NCBI RefSeq assembly: GCF_042652985.1
Contig: NZ_JBHSHQ010000027.1
Location: 69,156-133,155 of the forward strand
From: Ruoffia tabacinasalis
GTDB taxonomy: Bacteria; Bacillota; Bacilli; Lactobacillales; Aerococcaceae
Length of the DNA: 64,000 bases
Direction of reading: 5' to 3'
The notes under the pieces are model-generated. The model did not search any database, was not told the origin of the DNA, and saw nothing but the letters and a program-made list of their open reading frames with translations. This document shows positions 31,846-40,673 of this stretch, one piece after another; the stretch's first letter is position 1, and each line of letters begins with the position of its first letter. The position numbers and the translations under genes are program-made.

Positions 31846-33879
31846 TTATCCGATTAAACTTCCGTTAGCTGCTTCTGGATCAGCAAACAGTAATGATAAC
31901 TTGCCATCTGATTCAGATGAAAGAATCATTCCTTGACTAATATATCCCATCATCTTACGTGGTTTCAGGTTCGCTACAACGATAACCTTTTTACCAATTA
32001 AAGCTTCGTGGTCTAGATAATATTTCGCAATTCCAGATAAAATTTGACGATGTCCTTTATCTCCAGCATCTAAGCGGAATCTAAGTAACTTATTAGAGCC
32101 ATCTACTGGCGCAACATCAATCACTTCAGCCACTTTCATTTCAGTTTTAATGAAGTCCGTAAACTCTACTGATTCCGTTTCGTCATAAACTAATTCAACT
32201 GATTCTGGATTCCAGTCTTCATCATCAACTTTACCAGTTGCTTCATTGCTACCTTTGCCATTCATTGCTTCTTGAATTAATTTAACTTCTTCTTCAGTGT
32301 CTAATCTTGGGAAGATTGGTACACCTTTTTTAATCACGGTCGTATTCTCAGGCACTTGGTTTAGCGCAAGGTCTTTCAGTAAACGGTCTGTTTCTGATGG
32401 CATACCCAGTTGTTCAAAGATTTGAGCAGGTGAATTTGGCATAATTGGACGTAATAAATGCGCCACAACTCTTAATGAATCTACTAAATGATACATCACA
32501 GAAGCTAATTGCGCTCGGCTTTCTTCTTCTTTTGCCAATGTCCAAGGCATTGTCTCATCAATATATTTATTTGTACGAGATACGATTGCCATGACATTAT
32601 TTAACGCAGAATGGAAATCTAAACGATCCATTGCTGTATGATAGTCTGCGATTTCTTTTTCGATAAATGCTTCAATTGACGCATCGAATTCTGTTTTATC
32701 AAAAGCTGTTAAATCCGTTGGGATTTTCCCATCAAAATACTTGTTCATCATCGCAATCGTACGGTTTAATAAGTTTCCTAAATCATTCGCTAATTCAAAG
32801 TTAATGTGGTTAACGAAATCTTCTGGTGTAAAGACCGTATCGTTTCCTTGTGTCATTTCTCTTAATAGATAGAAACGCGTTGCATCTAGACCATAACGTT
32901 CAATTAATGTATCAGGATAAATGACATTTCCTTTTGATTTAGACATTTTTCCGTCTTTCATTAATAGCCAACCATGAGCAAAAATTTGCTTAGGTAATGG
33001 TATATCTAATGCCATTAATAAAATTGGCCAGTAAATCATATGGAAACGAGAAATATCTTTACCAATTACGTGCACATCTGCAGGCCAGAATTGTTTGAAT
33101 AGACTATCGTCATCACTTCCGTAACCTAAGGCAGTAATGTAGTTAGATAATGCATCAATCCATACATAAACGACGTGTTTAGGATCTGATTTTACTGGGA
33201 TCCCCCAAGAGAATGACGTTCTTGATACAGCTAAATCTTCTAAACCTGGTTTAATAAAGTTATTAACCATTTCAGTCTTACGAAATGCTGGTTGTAAGAA
33301 TTCTGGATGGGCATCGTAATATGCTTCTAAACGTTCAGCATATTTACTTAGTTTAAAGAAATAAGATTCTTCTTTAACTAATTCTACTTCGTGTCCAGAT
33401 GGTGCGACTCCACCAATGACATTCCCGTCTTCATCACGGTAAACTTCTGATAATTGGCTTTCAGTAAAGTATTCTTCGTCACTCACTGAGTACCAGCCAG
33501 AGTATTCACCTAGATAAATATCTCCTTGTTCAAGTAAACGTTCAAAGATTGTTTGAATCGCTTGCTTGTGACGTTCTTCAGTTGTACGAATAAAACCGTC
33601 ATTTGTAATCTCTAATGATTTCCATAATTCTTTAATTGATTCTGCCATTCCATCTACATAGGCTTGCGGTTCAATACCTAATTCTTCTGCTTTAGTTTCG
33701 ATTTTTTGGCCGTGTTCATCTGTTCCTGTTAAGAAGTAAACATCATAGTCCATTAATCGTTTATAGCGAGCCATAGCGTCGCTGGCTAATGTTGAATAGG
33801 CATTACCAATATGTAATTTACCACTTGGGTAATAAATTGGCGTTGTAATATAAAAAGTTGGTTTTGTTTGTTCGGTCAC
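31846..33879 (-). CDS. metG: methionyl-tRNA synthetase
   Basis: Class I synthetase charging initiator and elongator tRNA-Met. 677 aa: TTPIYYPSGKLHIGNAYS (HIGH motif, near residue 20), no zinc-knuckle Cys cluster, KMSKSKGNVIYPD near 310, an anticodon-binding helical domain, and from about 570 a tRNA-binding OB domain (EMKVAEVIDVAPVDGS, LKPRKMMGYISQGMIL). The 5' side has 110 bp of AT-rich sequence with no T-box. Confidence 0.98.
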   Translation of the reverse strand: MTEQTKPTFYITTPIYYPSGKLHIGNAYSTLASDAMARYKRLMDYDVYFLTGTDEHGQKIETKAEELGIEPQAYVDGMAESIKELWKSLEITNDGFIRTTEERHKQAIQTIFERLLEQGDIYLGEYSGWYSVSDEEYFTESQLSEVYRDEDGNVIGGVAPSGHEVELVKEESYFFKLSKYAERLEAYYDAHPEFLQPAFRKTEMVNNFIKPGLEDLAVSRTSFSWGIPVKSDPKHVVYVWIDALSNYITALGYGSDDDSLFKQFWPADVHVIGKDISRFHMIYWPILLMALDIPLPKQIFAHGWLLMKDGKMSKSKGNVIYPDTLIERYGLDATRFYLLREMTQGNDTVFTPEDFVNHINFELANDLGNLLNRTIAMMNKYFDGKIPTDLTAFDKTEFDASIEAFIEKEIADYHTAMDRLDFHSALNNVMAIVSRTNKYIDETMPWTLAKEEESRAQLASVMYHLVDSLRVVAHLLRPIMPNSPAQIFEQLGMPSETDRLLKDLALNQVPENTTVIKKGVPIFPRLDTEEEVKLIQEAMNGKGSNEATGKVDDEDWNPESVELVYDETESVEFTDFIKTEMKVAEVIDVAPVDGSNKLLRFRLDAGDKGHRQILSGIAKYYLDHEALIGKKVIVVANLKPRKMMGYISQGMILSSESDGKLSLLFADPEAANGSLIG

Positions 33880-34070
33880 GAATGAGTGCCTCCTACATAA
33901 TATAATTTTAATACATTATAGCATACTCACACTTGTTATGCTTTATACATTGAAAATCGGTGCGAATTGGTAGTGGATTTTATTAGCTAGTGAATTTCTG
34001 TCACATTCTAAGACAAATGACATCGCTATTTGGCGTGAGTTTGCCTAGAAAAATCCCAAAAAAATTTAAT

Positions 34071-34104
34071 AAACAAAAACCAGATCAGAGTGGACTGACC
34101 TGGT
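34071..34104 (-). terminator. terminator after the NlpC/P60 gene
   Basis: On the minus strand ACCAGGTCAG pairs with CTGATCTGGT (34079-34104; one G-U) and runs into TTTTTGTTT. It lies 16 bp past the stop codon. The 110 bp beyond it toward metG show nothing definable. Confidence 0.88.
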
Positions 34105-34120
34105 CGTTAAATTCTATTAA

Positions 34121-35914
34121 TTATTTGTTCACGCGTAATGCGAAACTTGGCATGAAGTATGAGCTAACTGAGTTATACTCTAAAGGTGTTCCTGGTTGTG
34201 ACGCATGGATGTAGTTACCGTTTCCTGTTGCGATTGCAACGTGGTAAGTAGATCCAGGTGTTCCCCAGAAGTATAAATCTCCGGCTTGAGCTTCGCCAAC
34301 ACCGATTTTAGTTCCAGCGTTTTCTTGTGCTCCAGTCCAGCCACCTACGTTAATTCCGTAAGTTTCTTGGAATACGTGTTGTACAAATCCTGAACAGTCA
34401 AAGCCTGAAGGTGATTTCCCACCCCATACATATGGTGTTCCTAAGTATTGTGATGCGTTTGATAATAATGCATCAACACTTCCTTGAGCTGCTTGCGCTT
34501 CAGCTTCGGCCTCTGCTGCCGCTTGCGCTGCTGCTTCTGCCTCTGCTTGAGCTTGTGCCGCCGCTTCTTCAGCTGCTGCTTGGGCTTCCGCCTCTGCCGC
34601 CGCTTGGGCTGCTGCCTCAGCTTCTGCTTGAGCTTGTGCCGCTGCTTCGGCTTCTGCTTGGGCTGCTGCTTCAGCTTCTGCCTGTGCTTGAGCTGCTTCT
34701 TCAGCTGCTGCTTGATCATCAACTACAGGTGCTTCTTCTACAGCTTCCCATGCAGGTGTATCTGCAATAACTTCTTCCTCTACTGGTTGCTCTTCAACAA
34801 CTGGTGTTTCTTCAACTACCGGTACTTCTTCTACAGGAGTTTCTTCAACGATAGGCGCTTCCTCTACAGGAACTTCCACTACAGGAGTTTCTTCAACGAT
34901 TGGTGCTTCCTCTACAGGAACTTCCACTACAGGAGTTTCTTCTGTAACAGGTGCTTCTTCTACAACTGGTGTTTCTTCAACTACAGGAGTCTCTTCAACT
35001 ACTGGAGTTTGTTCTGCAATTGCTTGAGCTTCTTCTGCTGCTTGAGCTGCCGCTTCAGCATCTGCTTGCGCTTGTGCCGCTACTTCAGCTTGAGCTGCTG
35101 CATTCGCTTGTGCTTCTGCGATTGCTTGAGCTTCCGCCTCAGCTTGTGCTTGGGCTGCTGCTTCGGCTTCAGCGATTGCTTGCGCTTGAGCTGCTGCCGC
35201 TTGTTCAGCTGCAATACGTTGAGCTTCTTCGAAAGCTTGACGTTCAGCAACTAATGCTTCACGGTGAGAAGCTGCTAATGAAATATCGTTTGTTAATTGG
35301 TTGTAAACTTCTTCAGAAGCTGCAGTTTGTGCTGACAACTCTTCTTTTAATGCTTCAAGTTCAACCATTTTTTCGATTTTTTGATTTTTTGTTGATTCTG
35401 TTTCAGATTTTTTGCTTTCAACCGCTTCTTTATCTGAAATTTGAACGTTTAATAAATCTTTGTTTGCAGATACCATTTTGTTAATAACATCTACACGACC
35501 AACAAAATCACTTACTGATTCTGATGATGCTACATAGTTTAAATAGTTAGATGATCCACCACTTACTTGAACAGCACGTGCTTGATCAGCTAATAAGCCT
35601 TCACGTTTACCGATAATATCTTCAAGTTGAGTAATTTCTTCTTCTAATTCAGCAATTAACGCATCATCTTCTGCTACTGCTTCAAGGACTGCAGTTGCCT
35701 CTGCTTGAATTGTATCAATTTCAGCATATGCTGTAGCTAATTGTGCGTATAAGGCTGTTTGTTGAGCACTTAAACCTTCGATTTGTACGTCTGCTTCATT
35801 AATCAGTGCGTCATAGTTTTGAGCTGATGCTAAAACTGGTGCTGCAACCGAGCTTAATGCTAATGCAGATGTAAATAAAGTTTTGAATAAGCTCTTAGAA
35901 AAAGTTTTCTTCAT
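34121..35914 (-). CDS. secreted NlpC/P60 cell-wall hydrolase with coiled coil and long low-complexity repeats
   Basis: 597 aa. A signal peptide (1-31, LFTSALALSSVAAPVLASA) is followed by a coiled coil (33-255) like that of PcsB and P60 proteins. Residues 238-300 and about 400-485 are Ala/Gln/Glu arrays. Between them lies a Pro/Val/Glu stretch with two copies of the 16-residue unit VEVPVEEAPIVEETPV. The C-terminal NlpC/P60 peptidase (488-597) has Cys507 in DCSGFV, His558 in YHVAIA and His570 in YIHA, so it is probably an active peptidoglycan endopeptidase. RBS AAAGGGG precedes the ATG. A perfect WalR-type box lies 136 bp upstream, the usual control for such enzymes. Confidence 0.93.
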   Translation of the reverse strand: MKKTFSKSLFKTLFTSALALSSVAAPVLASAQNYDALINEADVQIEGLSAQQTALYAQLATAYAEIDTIQAEATAVLEAVAEDDALIAELEEEITQLEDIIGKREGLLADQARAVQVSGGSSNYLNYVASSESVSDFVGRVDVINKMVSANKDLLNVQISDKEAVESKKSETESTKNQKIEKMVELEALKEELSAQTAASEEVYNQLTNDISLAASHREALVAERQAFEEAQRIAAEQAAAAQAQAIAEAEAAAQAQAEAEAQAIAEAQANAAAQAEVAAQAQADAEAAAQAAEEAQAIAEQTPVVEETPVVEETPVVEEAPVTEETPVVEVPVEEAPIVEETPVVEVPVEEAPIVEETPVEEVPVVEETPVVEEQPVEEEVIADTPAWEAVEEAPVVDDQAAAEEAAQAQAEAEAAAQAEAEAAAQAQAEAEAAAQAAAEAEAQAAAEEAAAQAQAEAEAAAQAAAEAEAEAQAAQGSVDALLSNASQYLGTPYVWGGKSPSGFDCSGFVQHVFQETYGINVGGWTGAQENAGTKIGVGEAQAGDLYFWGTPGSTYHVAIATGNGNYIHASQPGTPLEYNSVSSYFMPSFALRVNK

Positions 35915-35956
35915 TGTTTATTGCCCCTTTGTTATTACTAGTTTTGTTATATTCAT

Positions 35957-35996
35957 ATTATATTCATTAAATCTTCTCTTTTTCGACCTGAGAAGA
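35957..35996 (-). promoter_or_regulatory. probable promoter of the NlpC/P60 gene with an inverted repeat over the -35 box
   Basis: TATAAT (35957-35962) with TCGAAA (35981-35986) at 18 bp on the minus strand. The -35 box sits between TCTTCTC and GAGAAGA (35972-35978 and 35990-35996), a perfect 7-bp inverted repeat that could bind a regulator. Confidence 0.45.
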
Positions 35997-36049
35997 TAAT
36001 AACACACCTTTGAGTCGAATAGTTGGTTTTCTTTGATTCGTATACTGTT

Positions 36050-36066
36050 TGTAACATTACTGTAAA
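36050..36066 (+). promoter_or_regulatory. WalR-type box between the NlpC/P60 gene and tyrS
   Basis: TGTAAC-N5-TGTAAA fits the WalR (YycF) consensus TGTWAH-N5-TGTWAH exactly. WalR controls NlpC/P60 autolysins in Gram-positives, so the 136-bp distance to the hydrolase start is meaningful. The walRK genes are not in this window. Nothing else is seen in the 318-bp gap besides the two promoters. Confidence 0.55.
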
Positions 36067-36167
36067 ATATCACTATTTTTGTCATTTAAATATTTTTTCT
36101 ATCCTATAATATTCGGATACTTTGAGTACTTGGATACTGTCATCAACAATATTTTTGTAACAGAACG

Positions 36168-36196
36168 TTGATTAAACTAACTTAAATCCCTATAAT
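36168..36196 (+). promoter_or_regulatory. sigma-A promoter of tyrS
   Basis: TTGATT (36168-36173), a 17-bp spacer and TATAAT (36191-36196). The ATG is 37 bp downstream of the -10 box, so the leader is too short for a T-box, which is common before tyrS in other Firmicutes. Confidence 0.8.
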
Positions 36197-36232
36197 AAGG
36201 TTATCTATTCATTTCTAAAAAGGAGACTCATA

Positions 36233-37501
36233 ATGCATATTCTAGAAGATTTAGAGTGGCGTGGAGCCATCAATCAACAAACAGACTCCGAAGGTCTGGA
36301 AAAATTAACACATAAAAAAGCGATCGGTCTATATTGTGGCGTTGACCCGACTGGGGATTCAATGCATATCGGTCATTTAATTCCATTCATGATACTTAAA
36401 CGATTCCAATTAGCTGGTCATAATCCGGTGGTTGTTATTGGTGGAGCGACTGGTTCTATTGGTGATCCATCTGGTCGTAGTAGTGAACGTCAATTACAAA
36501 CTATGGACATTGTTAAAGAGAACGCTAATAAATTAACTCAACAAATGGATAAATTATTCTTAAAAGGGGACGCTGAAAATAGCGGCTTCCGTGTTGTAAA
36601 TAATTACGATTGGTTAAGTGAATTATCTTTATTAGATTTCTTACGTGACTACGGAAAACACTTTAACATCAATACAATGCTTGCTAAAGATATCGTGGCT
36701 TCTCGTTTAGAAACAGGGATTTCATTTACTGAGTTTACATACCAAATATTACAATCCATTGATTTCCATTATTTATACAAGAACTTAGATGTTCAATTAC
36801 AAGTAGGTGGCGCAGACCAATGGGGTAATATTACAGCGGGACTTGATTTTATTCGTCGTATGGAAGGTTCTGAAGCAGAAGCCTATGGATTAACCATTCC
36901 GTTAATGCTTAAATCTGATGGAACTAAATTTGGTAAATCAGCTGGAAATGCGATTTGGTTAGACCCAGAAAAAACAACACCTTATGAATTCTACCAATTC
37001 TGGATTAACCAACAAGACTCAGATGTTACTAAATTCCTTAAATACTTTACTTTCTTATCTAAAGAAGAGATTGAGGCTTTAGAGAAAGAAATTGAAGAAA
37101 ATCCACACTTACGTGTCGCTCAACGCCGTTTAGCTGAAGAAATTACACGCTTTGTCCACAGTCAAGAAGCACTAGATGAAGCGCAACAAATTACTGAAGC
37201 TCTCTTTACCGGTGAGGTTGGCCAACTTTCAGCGAAACAAATCGAAGAAGGTTTCAAAAACATGCCACAATCGACAGTTGCTAGACAATCAGAGAACTTA
37301 GCTATTTGGTTAGTTGATACTGGAATTGTTGATTCGAGAAGACAATCACGTGAATTTATTAATAACAATGCCATCTCAATCAACGGAGAGAAAATTAATG
37401 ATGTTGATTATGAGATTGGCCCAGACGATGCGATTGATGGTAAATACATCATTGTTCGTCGCGGTAAAAAGAAATATCATTTAGTTATTTTTGAAGATTA
37501 A
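36233..37501 (+). CDS. tyrS: tyrosyl-tRNA synthetase
   Basis: Class I synthetase, 422 aa. YCGVDPTGDSMHIGHLIPFM holds the HIGH motif near residue 44; the tyrosine and tRNA site QVGGADQWGNITAGLDFIRR and KFGKSAGNAIWLDP (KMSKS type, near 232) follow; the C-terminal S4 domain (355-422) ends KKYHLVIFED. AAAAAGGAG precedes the ATG. It is a single-gene unit with its own promoter and terminator. Confidence 0.98.
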   Translation: MHILEDLEWRGAINQQTDSEGLEKLTHKKAIGLYCGVDPTGDSMHIGHLIPFMILKRFQLAGHNPVVVIGGATGSIGDPSGRSSERQLQTMDIVKENANKLTQQMDKLFLKGDAENSGFRVVNNYDWLSELSLLDFLRDYGKHFNINTMLAKDIVASRLETGISFTEFTYQILQSIDFHYLYKNLDVQLQVGGADQWGNITAGLDFIRRMEGSEAEAYGLTIPLMLKSDGTKFGKSAGNAIWLDPEKTTPYEFYQFWINQQDSDVTKFLKYFTFLSKEEIEALEKEIEENPHLRVAQRRLAEEITRFVHSQEALDEAQQITEALFTGEVGQLSAKQIEEGFKNMPQSTVARQSENLAIWLVDTGIVDSRRQSREFINNNAISINGEKINDVDYEIGPDDAIDGKYIIVRRGKKKYHLVIFED

Positions 37502-37512
37502 TACTTCAGAAC

Positions 37513-37553
37513 AAAAAGAAGTCACCTACTTTTAGTAAGTGACTTCTTTTTTT
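37513..37553 (+). terminator. terminator after tyrS
   Basis: AAGAAGTCAC and GTGACTTCTT pair around an inner TACT/AGTA stem and lead into seven T. It overlaps the stop codon region of the small minus-strand gene and may serve both strands. Confidence 0.85.
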
Positions 37554-37728
37554 ATTCGTTCCAATTTTCTGGACTCCAACTTGCACCATCAAGTTTCCCT
37601 TTATGGTTTTCGATGCGTTTCTCTTGCTCTTTAAACAAACTCATCGCAGCGACTAATAAAGCTTTGGTTGGATAATCTGTTGCTTTCTCCACCCAATCAC
37701 TATGGTAATCATCATATTGTGTATTCAT
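37552..37728 (-). CDS. hypothetical 58-residue protein
   Basis: A short minus-strand gene with a strong Shine-Dalgarno (GGAGGGTGATTCA before ATG 37728) and start 13 bp after the stop of the oxidoreductase gene. The product starts MNTQYDDYHSDWVEKATDY, has a helical centre ALLVAAMSLFKEQEKRI and ends SWSPENWNE. It is soluble, acidic, with no signal peptide or membrane helix. I do not recognise a family. Position and RBS argue that it is real and co-transcribed with the oxidoreductase. Confidence 0.7.
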   Translation of the reverse strand: MNTQYDDYHSDWVEKATDYPTKALLVAAMSLFKEQEKRIENHKGKLDGASWSPENWNE

Positions 37729-37741
37729 TGAATCACCCTCC

Positions 37742-38443
37742 CTACCAACGATCAGTTAAAGTGAATAATTCACTTACTTCATCCGCTTGATCTTCTAGAG
37801 TTTGCTTCCACAAATCAAATAGAATTTCGTTTTCTGCTGATAAGTTTAATTGCTCAGCTTTAATGGTTTCTAATTTTTCTAACAAGTAGCGCTGATAAGT
37901 TAAATAACTTAAATGCGTGCCTTCTTCTAAATAACAAGCGTATTGATACATTAACTCCATCTTCTCTGGTTCGCTCATATAAGCAAATTGGTGAACAGAG
38001 AAGATTGGTAAGTACGTCATATTAAAGTAGTTTGCCAGTGATTCATATGGTGATAGTACTTCTGACAATGTCCGTTTCTCTCGCCCACCTGCTTGATACT
38101 GACTTTCCTTCACACCTGCCACAACGACTAAACCTAATTCCTTGTGCGCTAATTGTCTAGCAAACCGGTCGTTTGTTTGTCTATCTTCAATGACCGTATC
38201 TAACCACAGTTTCATGATTGCTGGCGCTTGATACCAATAAAGATGGAATTGAAAGATAATTCGGTCATACTCTAATAGACGCGCTTGTTCTGATTCAACA
38301 TTGAATAACCCATTTTGGTCAAATTCACTTTGTAAATCTACATAAGTAGCCTCTGTGATATGTTTACCTGAACTTAATAAAAACTGCTGACTACTCGAAG
38401 TCGCAACATCTGGGTGGGCTACATAAACAATCGTTTTACTCAT
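37742..38443 (-). CDS. NAD(P)H-dependent oxidoreductase, flavodoxin-2 fold
   Basis: 233 aa. N-terminal KTIVYVAHPDVATSSSQQF and the middle IFQFHLYWYQAPAIMKLWLDTVI are the flavodoxin-fold FMN loops of the KefF/MdaB quinone reductase family; the VVAGVKESQYQAGG segment fits too. Such enzymes reduce quinones or dyes by two electrons and often guard against electrophiles. It lies 14 bp after the membrane-anchored unknown and the two-component system on the same strand, so all may be one operon. Confidence 0.88.
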   Translation of the reverse strand: MSKTIVYVAHPDVATSSSQQFLLSSGKHITEATYVDLQSEFDQNGLFNVESEQARLLEYDRIIFQFHLYWYQAPAIMKLWLDTVIEDRQTNDRFARQLAHKELGLVVVAGVKESQYQAGGREKRTLSEVLSPYESLANYFNMTYLPIFSVHQFAYMSEPEKMELMYQYACYLEEGTHLSYLTYQRYLLEKLETIKAEQLNLSAENEILFDLWKQTLEDQADEVSELFTLTDRW

Positions 38444-38457
38444 TCAATCCTCCTAAG

Positions 38458-39246
38458 TTATTCTCCTACAAATAGGCGCTTTAAATATGGAGATATCTCC
38501 ATAGCGCTTTGTAATTCTTGATGGTTCGCTACATCAATATTACTGGTATTTATTTCCTCGATTAACTCTCTTGCATAGCTTTGAAAAGCATCATTTAGTT
38601 TAGTCAATAACGTTTGATTGTACACTAAGGCATATGCCTCTTCTGCTTCCTTCACTCCACGGGCTATGACTTCGAAATACCCATCCGTCACAGGAATAAA
38701 CTTTAAATTATTTAACGTCGTTATCGCTGTTTCGTAATTTAACGTTTGGGTTAAAGCATCGTCAATGAGTAAATTGATTGTTTCTTGAAAGTAATCCTCT
38801 GTCTCTTGAAAGCGGTAAGGATCAACCGTTTCAAGTAAAGTGTAATAGTCAATATTTTCAACATAAGGGACATTACTATTGACGTGTCCACCAGTGATTA
38901 CAGGTTCAACGTACATTGCATTTACTTCATCGCGAGCGAAATACCGCCGATGTAAATCATTATACGCTTGGATTTGTTTCGGTCCAAGAGCTTCTGATTC
39001 CTCTAAGTCGTTTAAGTGCGAGCGGATATTCACAAGATCCTCTTCGTTCATATCTTCAATAATAAAGCCTGTTTCTTTATCAAAGTAATATTGATCAATT
39101 TGTTGAGTGACTCCTTGAGCATAAGCTTCTTGGTGATGGATGTTTTTCACTTGATGCTGTGAATACAAAAAGAAACTTAATTGAATGATTACCGCAACAA
39201 GTATAATACAGGCCAATGAGACTAAAATTTTTGCTTGCTTCGTCAT
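38458..39246 (-). CDS. unknown membrane-anchored protein, third gene of a two-component operon
   Basis: 262 aa with a single N-terminal helix (about 7-29, ILVSLACIILVAVIIQLSFFL) and no lipobox, so the rest is probably outside the cell. The outer part is mostly helical, acidic and without Cys or known catalytic motifs. It starts 11 bp downstream of the histidine kinase stop on the same strand, which suggests it modulates or reports to that kinase, as YycH-type proteins do for WalK, but no sequence likeness is claimed. I do not recognise the family. Confidence 0.75.
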   Translation of the reverse strand: MTKQAKILVSLACIILVAVIIQLSFFLYSQHQVKNIHHQEAYAQGVTQQIDQYYFDKETGFIIEDMNEEDLVNIRSHLNDLEESEALGPKQIQAYNDLHRRYFARDEVNAMYVEPVITGGHVNSNVPYVENIDYYTLLETVDPYRFQETEDYFQETINLLIDDALTQTLNYETAITTLNNLKFIPVTDGYFEVIARGVKEAEEAYALVYNQTLLTKLNDAFQSYARELIEEINTSNIDVANHQELQSAMEISPYLKRLFVGE

Positions 39247-39257
39247 GACGGTTCCTT

Positions 39258-40673
39258 TCAGAGTTTACTTTCTTTTTTATGTGGTAACTTCACAGTGAAT
39301 ACTGAACCCTTACCTAATTCACTGTCGACTTCTATATTACCTTGGTGAGCTTCAATAAGTGATTGAACGACAGATAAACCAATGCCTGATTCGCCAAATT
39401 CGGTATTTTTCCTTGATTCATCCACTTTATAGAATCGTTCCCAAATACTCTTTAGATGTGCCGGATCGATTCCGATACCCTGGTCGATAACTTTAATTTC
39501 ACTATACTCTTCTTGCATCTTCCCTTGAAGAATAATATCACTGTCTTCAGAGAATTGAATGGCATTAGTAACGAGGTTAATGAGAATTTGAATTATTCGG
39601 TCATAATCTGCCCACACAATTAAGCCCTCTTCTGCTTCAACTAAAATATTAATATTTTTCTTAGCTGCTTTCCGTGATAATTGTTCTTTAATTTGGTCTA
39701 GAAGTTTATTTCCGTCATTCTCTTGTTTAGCTAAGACGAATTGATGGCTACGGATTTTTTCGTAGTCTAAGTTTTCATTGACTAATCGAGTCAGTCTTTG
39801 CGTTTCCCGTTGAATCAATTCTAAGCTTCGTCCTCGTTGCTTCTCTGGAATCATATTATGCTGTAAGCCTTCCAGAAGTCCGCTCATCGTTGTCAGTGGT
39901 GTCCGCATTTCATGAGCAACATCCATCATGAATTGACGTCTTAAACCTTCTTGTCTCTTTATTTCTTCTTGCGACTCCATTAGTGAATGTGACATCTTTT
40001 GGAAATCCCTTGATAAATCTCCAAACTCATCGTGACCATCCGTTGCTATCGTTACATCGTAATTTCCCTGACCAATTTGTCTAGTTGCATATTGGAGGCG
40101 ATGGATTTTACGTGTTTGTAGGATTGAATAAACTGTACTAATAATAATCCCCATAATAATCGCTAAGATTAGTGATATAAATATATTCTGTCTGACTGCA
40201 TCGAGTCTTGCTTGTAGGTCATCTAATGGAGCCGCCAAACTAATAAAGCCTGATGGAAATTCCCCAACATCATGATGGGGTAGATAAACAGTTAAGTAAG
40301 GTTCGACTTCGCCGTTTTGGTTATAACGGTCTACTGTTCGGAAACCAAGATACTGGCCGGATTGAATTAATTGCAACTCTTCTTGTGATAAATTTGCATC
40401 AAAGCGTTGATCATAAATCGGGTAAATCGTTCTTCCGTCAGATAAATACACTTGAATAACAATATTCTCACTTGCTAATAACTGAGATGTTCTCACTAAA
40501 TCATTCCGTGAAAAGTTATTATTAACGATGTTATACCCGTAATTTAGTAATTGTTGCTCCCGTGTTTGTTCAATCTCAGTCGTCATCTCATCTTCAATTC
40601 GATAAGCGAAAAGCGCAACCGTTGCAATAATGACTAATAAAAATGCAATCAGCTGTTGCCATAAAACCTTCAT
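39258..40673 (-). CDS. sensor histidine kinase with HAMP domain
   Basis: 471 aa: membrane helices at about 5-25 and 160-183 with a 135-residue outside sensor between them, HAMP (185-237), phospho-acceptor His254 in DVAHEMRTPLTTMSG, and an ATPase domain with NLVTNAIQFS, DQGIGIDP, WERFYKVDES and GIGLSVVQSL. The start overlaps the regulator stop by one base (TAATG). Its overall plan is that of envelope-stress kinases such as CssS or PhoR, but the signal cannot be told. Confidence 0.94.
   Translation of the reverse strand: MKVLWQQLIAFLLVIIATVALFAYRIEDEMTTEIEQTREQQLLNYGYNIVNNNFSRNDLVRTSQLLASENIVIQVYLSDGRTIYPIYDQRFDANLSQEELQLIQSGQYLGFRTVDRYNQNGEVEPYLTVYLPHHDVGEFPSGFISLAAPLDDLQARLDAVRQNIFISLILAIIMGIIISTVYSILQTRKIHRLQYATRQIGQGNYDVTIATDGHDEFGDLSRDFQKMSHSLMESQEEIKRQEGLRRQFMMDVAHEMRTPLTTMSGLLEGLQHNMIPEKQRGRSLELIQRETQRLTRLVNENLDYEKIRSHQFVLAKQENDGNKLLDQIKEQLSRKAAKKNINILVEAEEGLIVWADYDRIIQILINLVTNAIQFSEDSDIILQGKMQEEYSEIKVIDQGIGIDPAHLKSIWERFYKVDESRKNTEFGESGIGLSVVQSLIEAHQGNIEVDSELGKGSVFTVKLPHKKESKL

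Noticed and set aside
33990..34214. 74-codon plus-strand frame between metG and the NlpC/P60 gene
   Set aside because: It runs through the NlpC terminator into the end of that gene, and has no Shine-Dalgarno or recognisable protein.
34800..34950. CRISPR-like array in the repeat region
   Set aside because: The repeated units are adjoining, keep the reading frame and encode VEETP repeats; there are no unique spacers or cas genes.
34484..35254. 256-codon plus-strand frame rich in Cys, Phe and Leu
   Set aside because: It is the mirror of the Ala/Gln/Glu repeats of the NlpC/P60 gene on the other strand; no ribosome-binding site and a composition made only by the repeats.
36197..36232. T-box leader for tyrS (also checked for lysS and metG)
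   Set aside because: The distance from promoter to start is under 40 bp for tyrS, and no conserved T-box core is found before lysS or metG.
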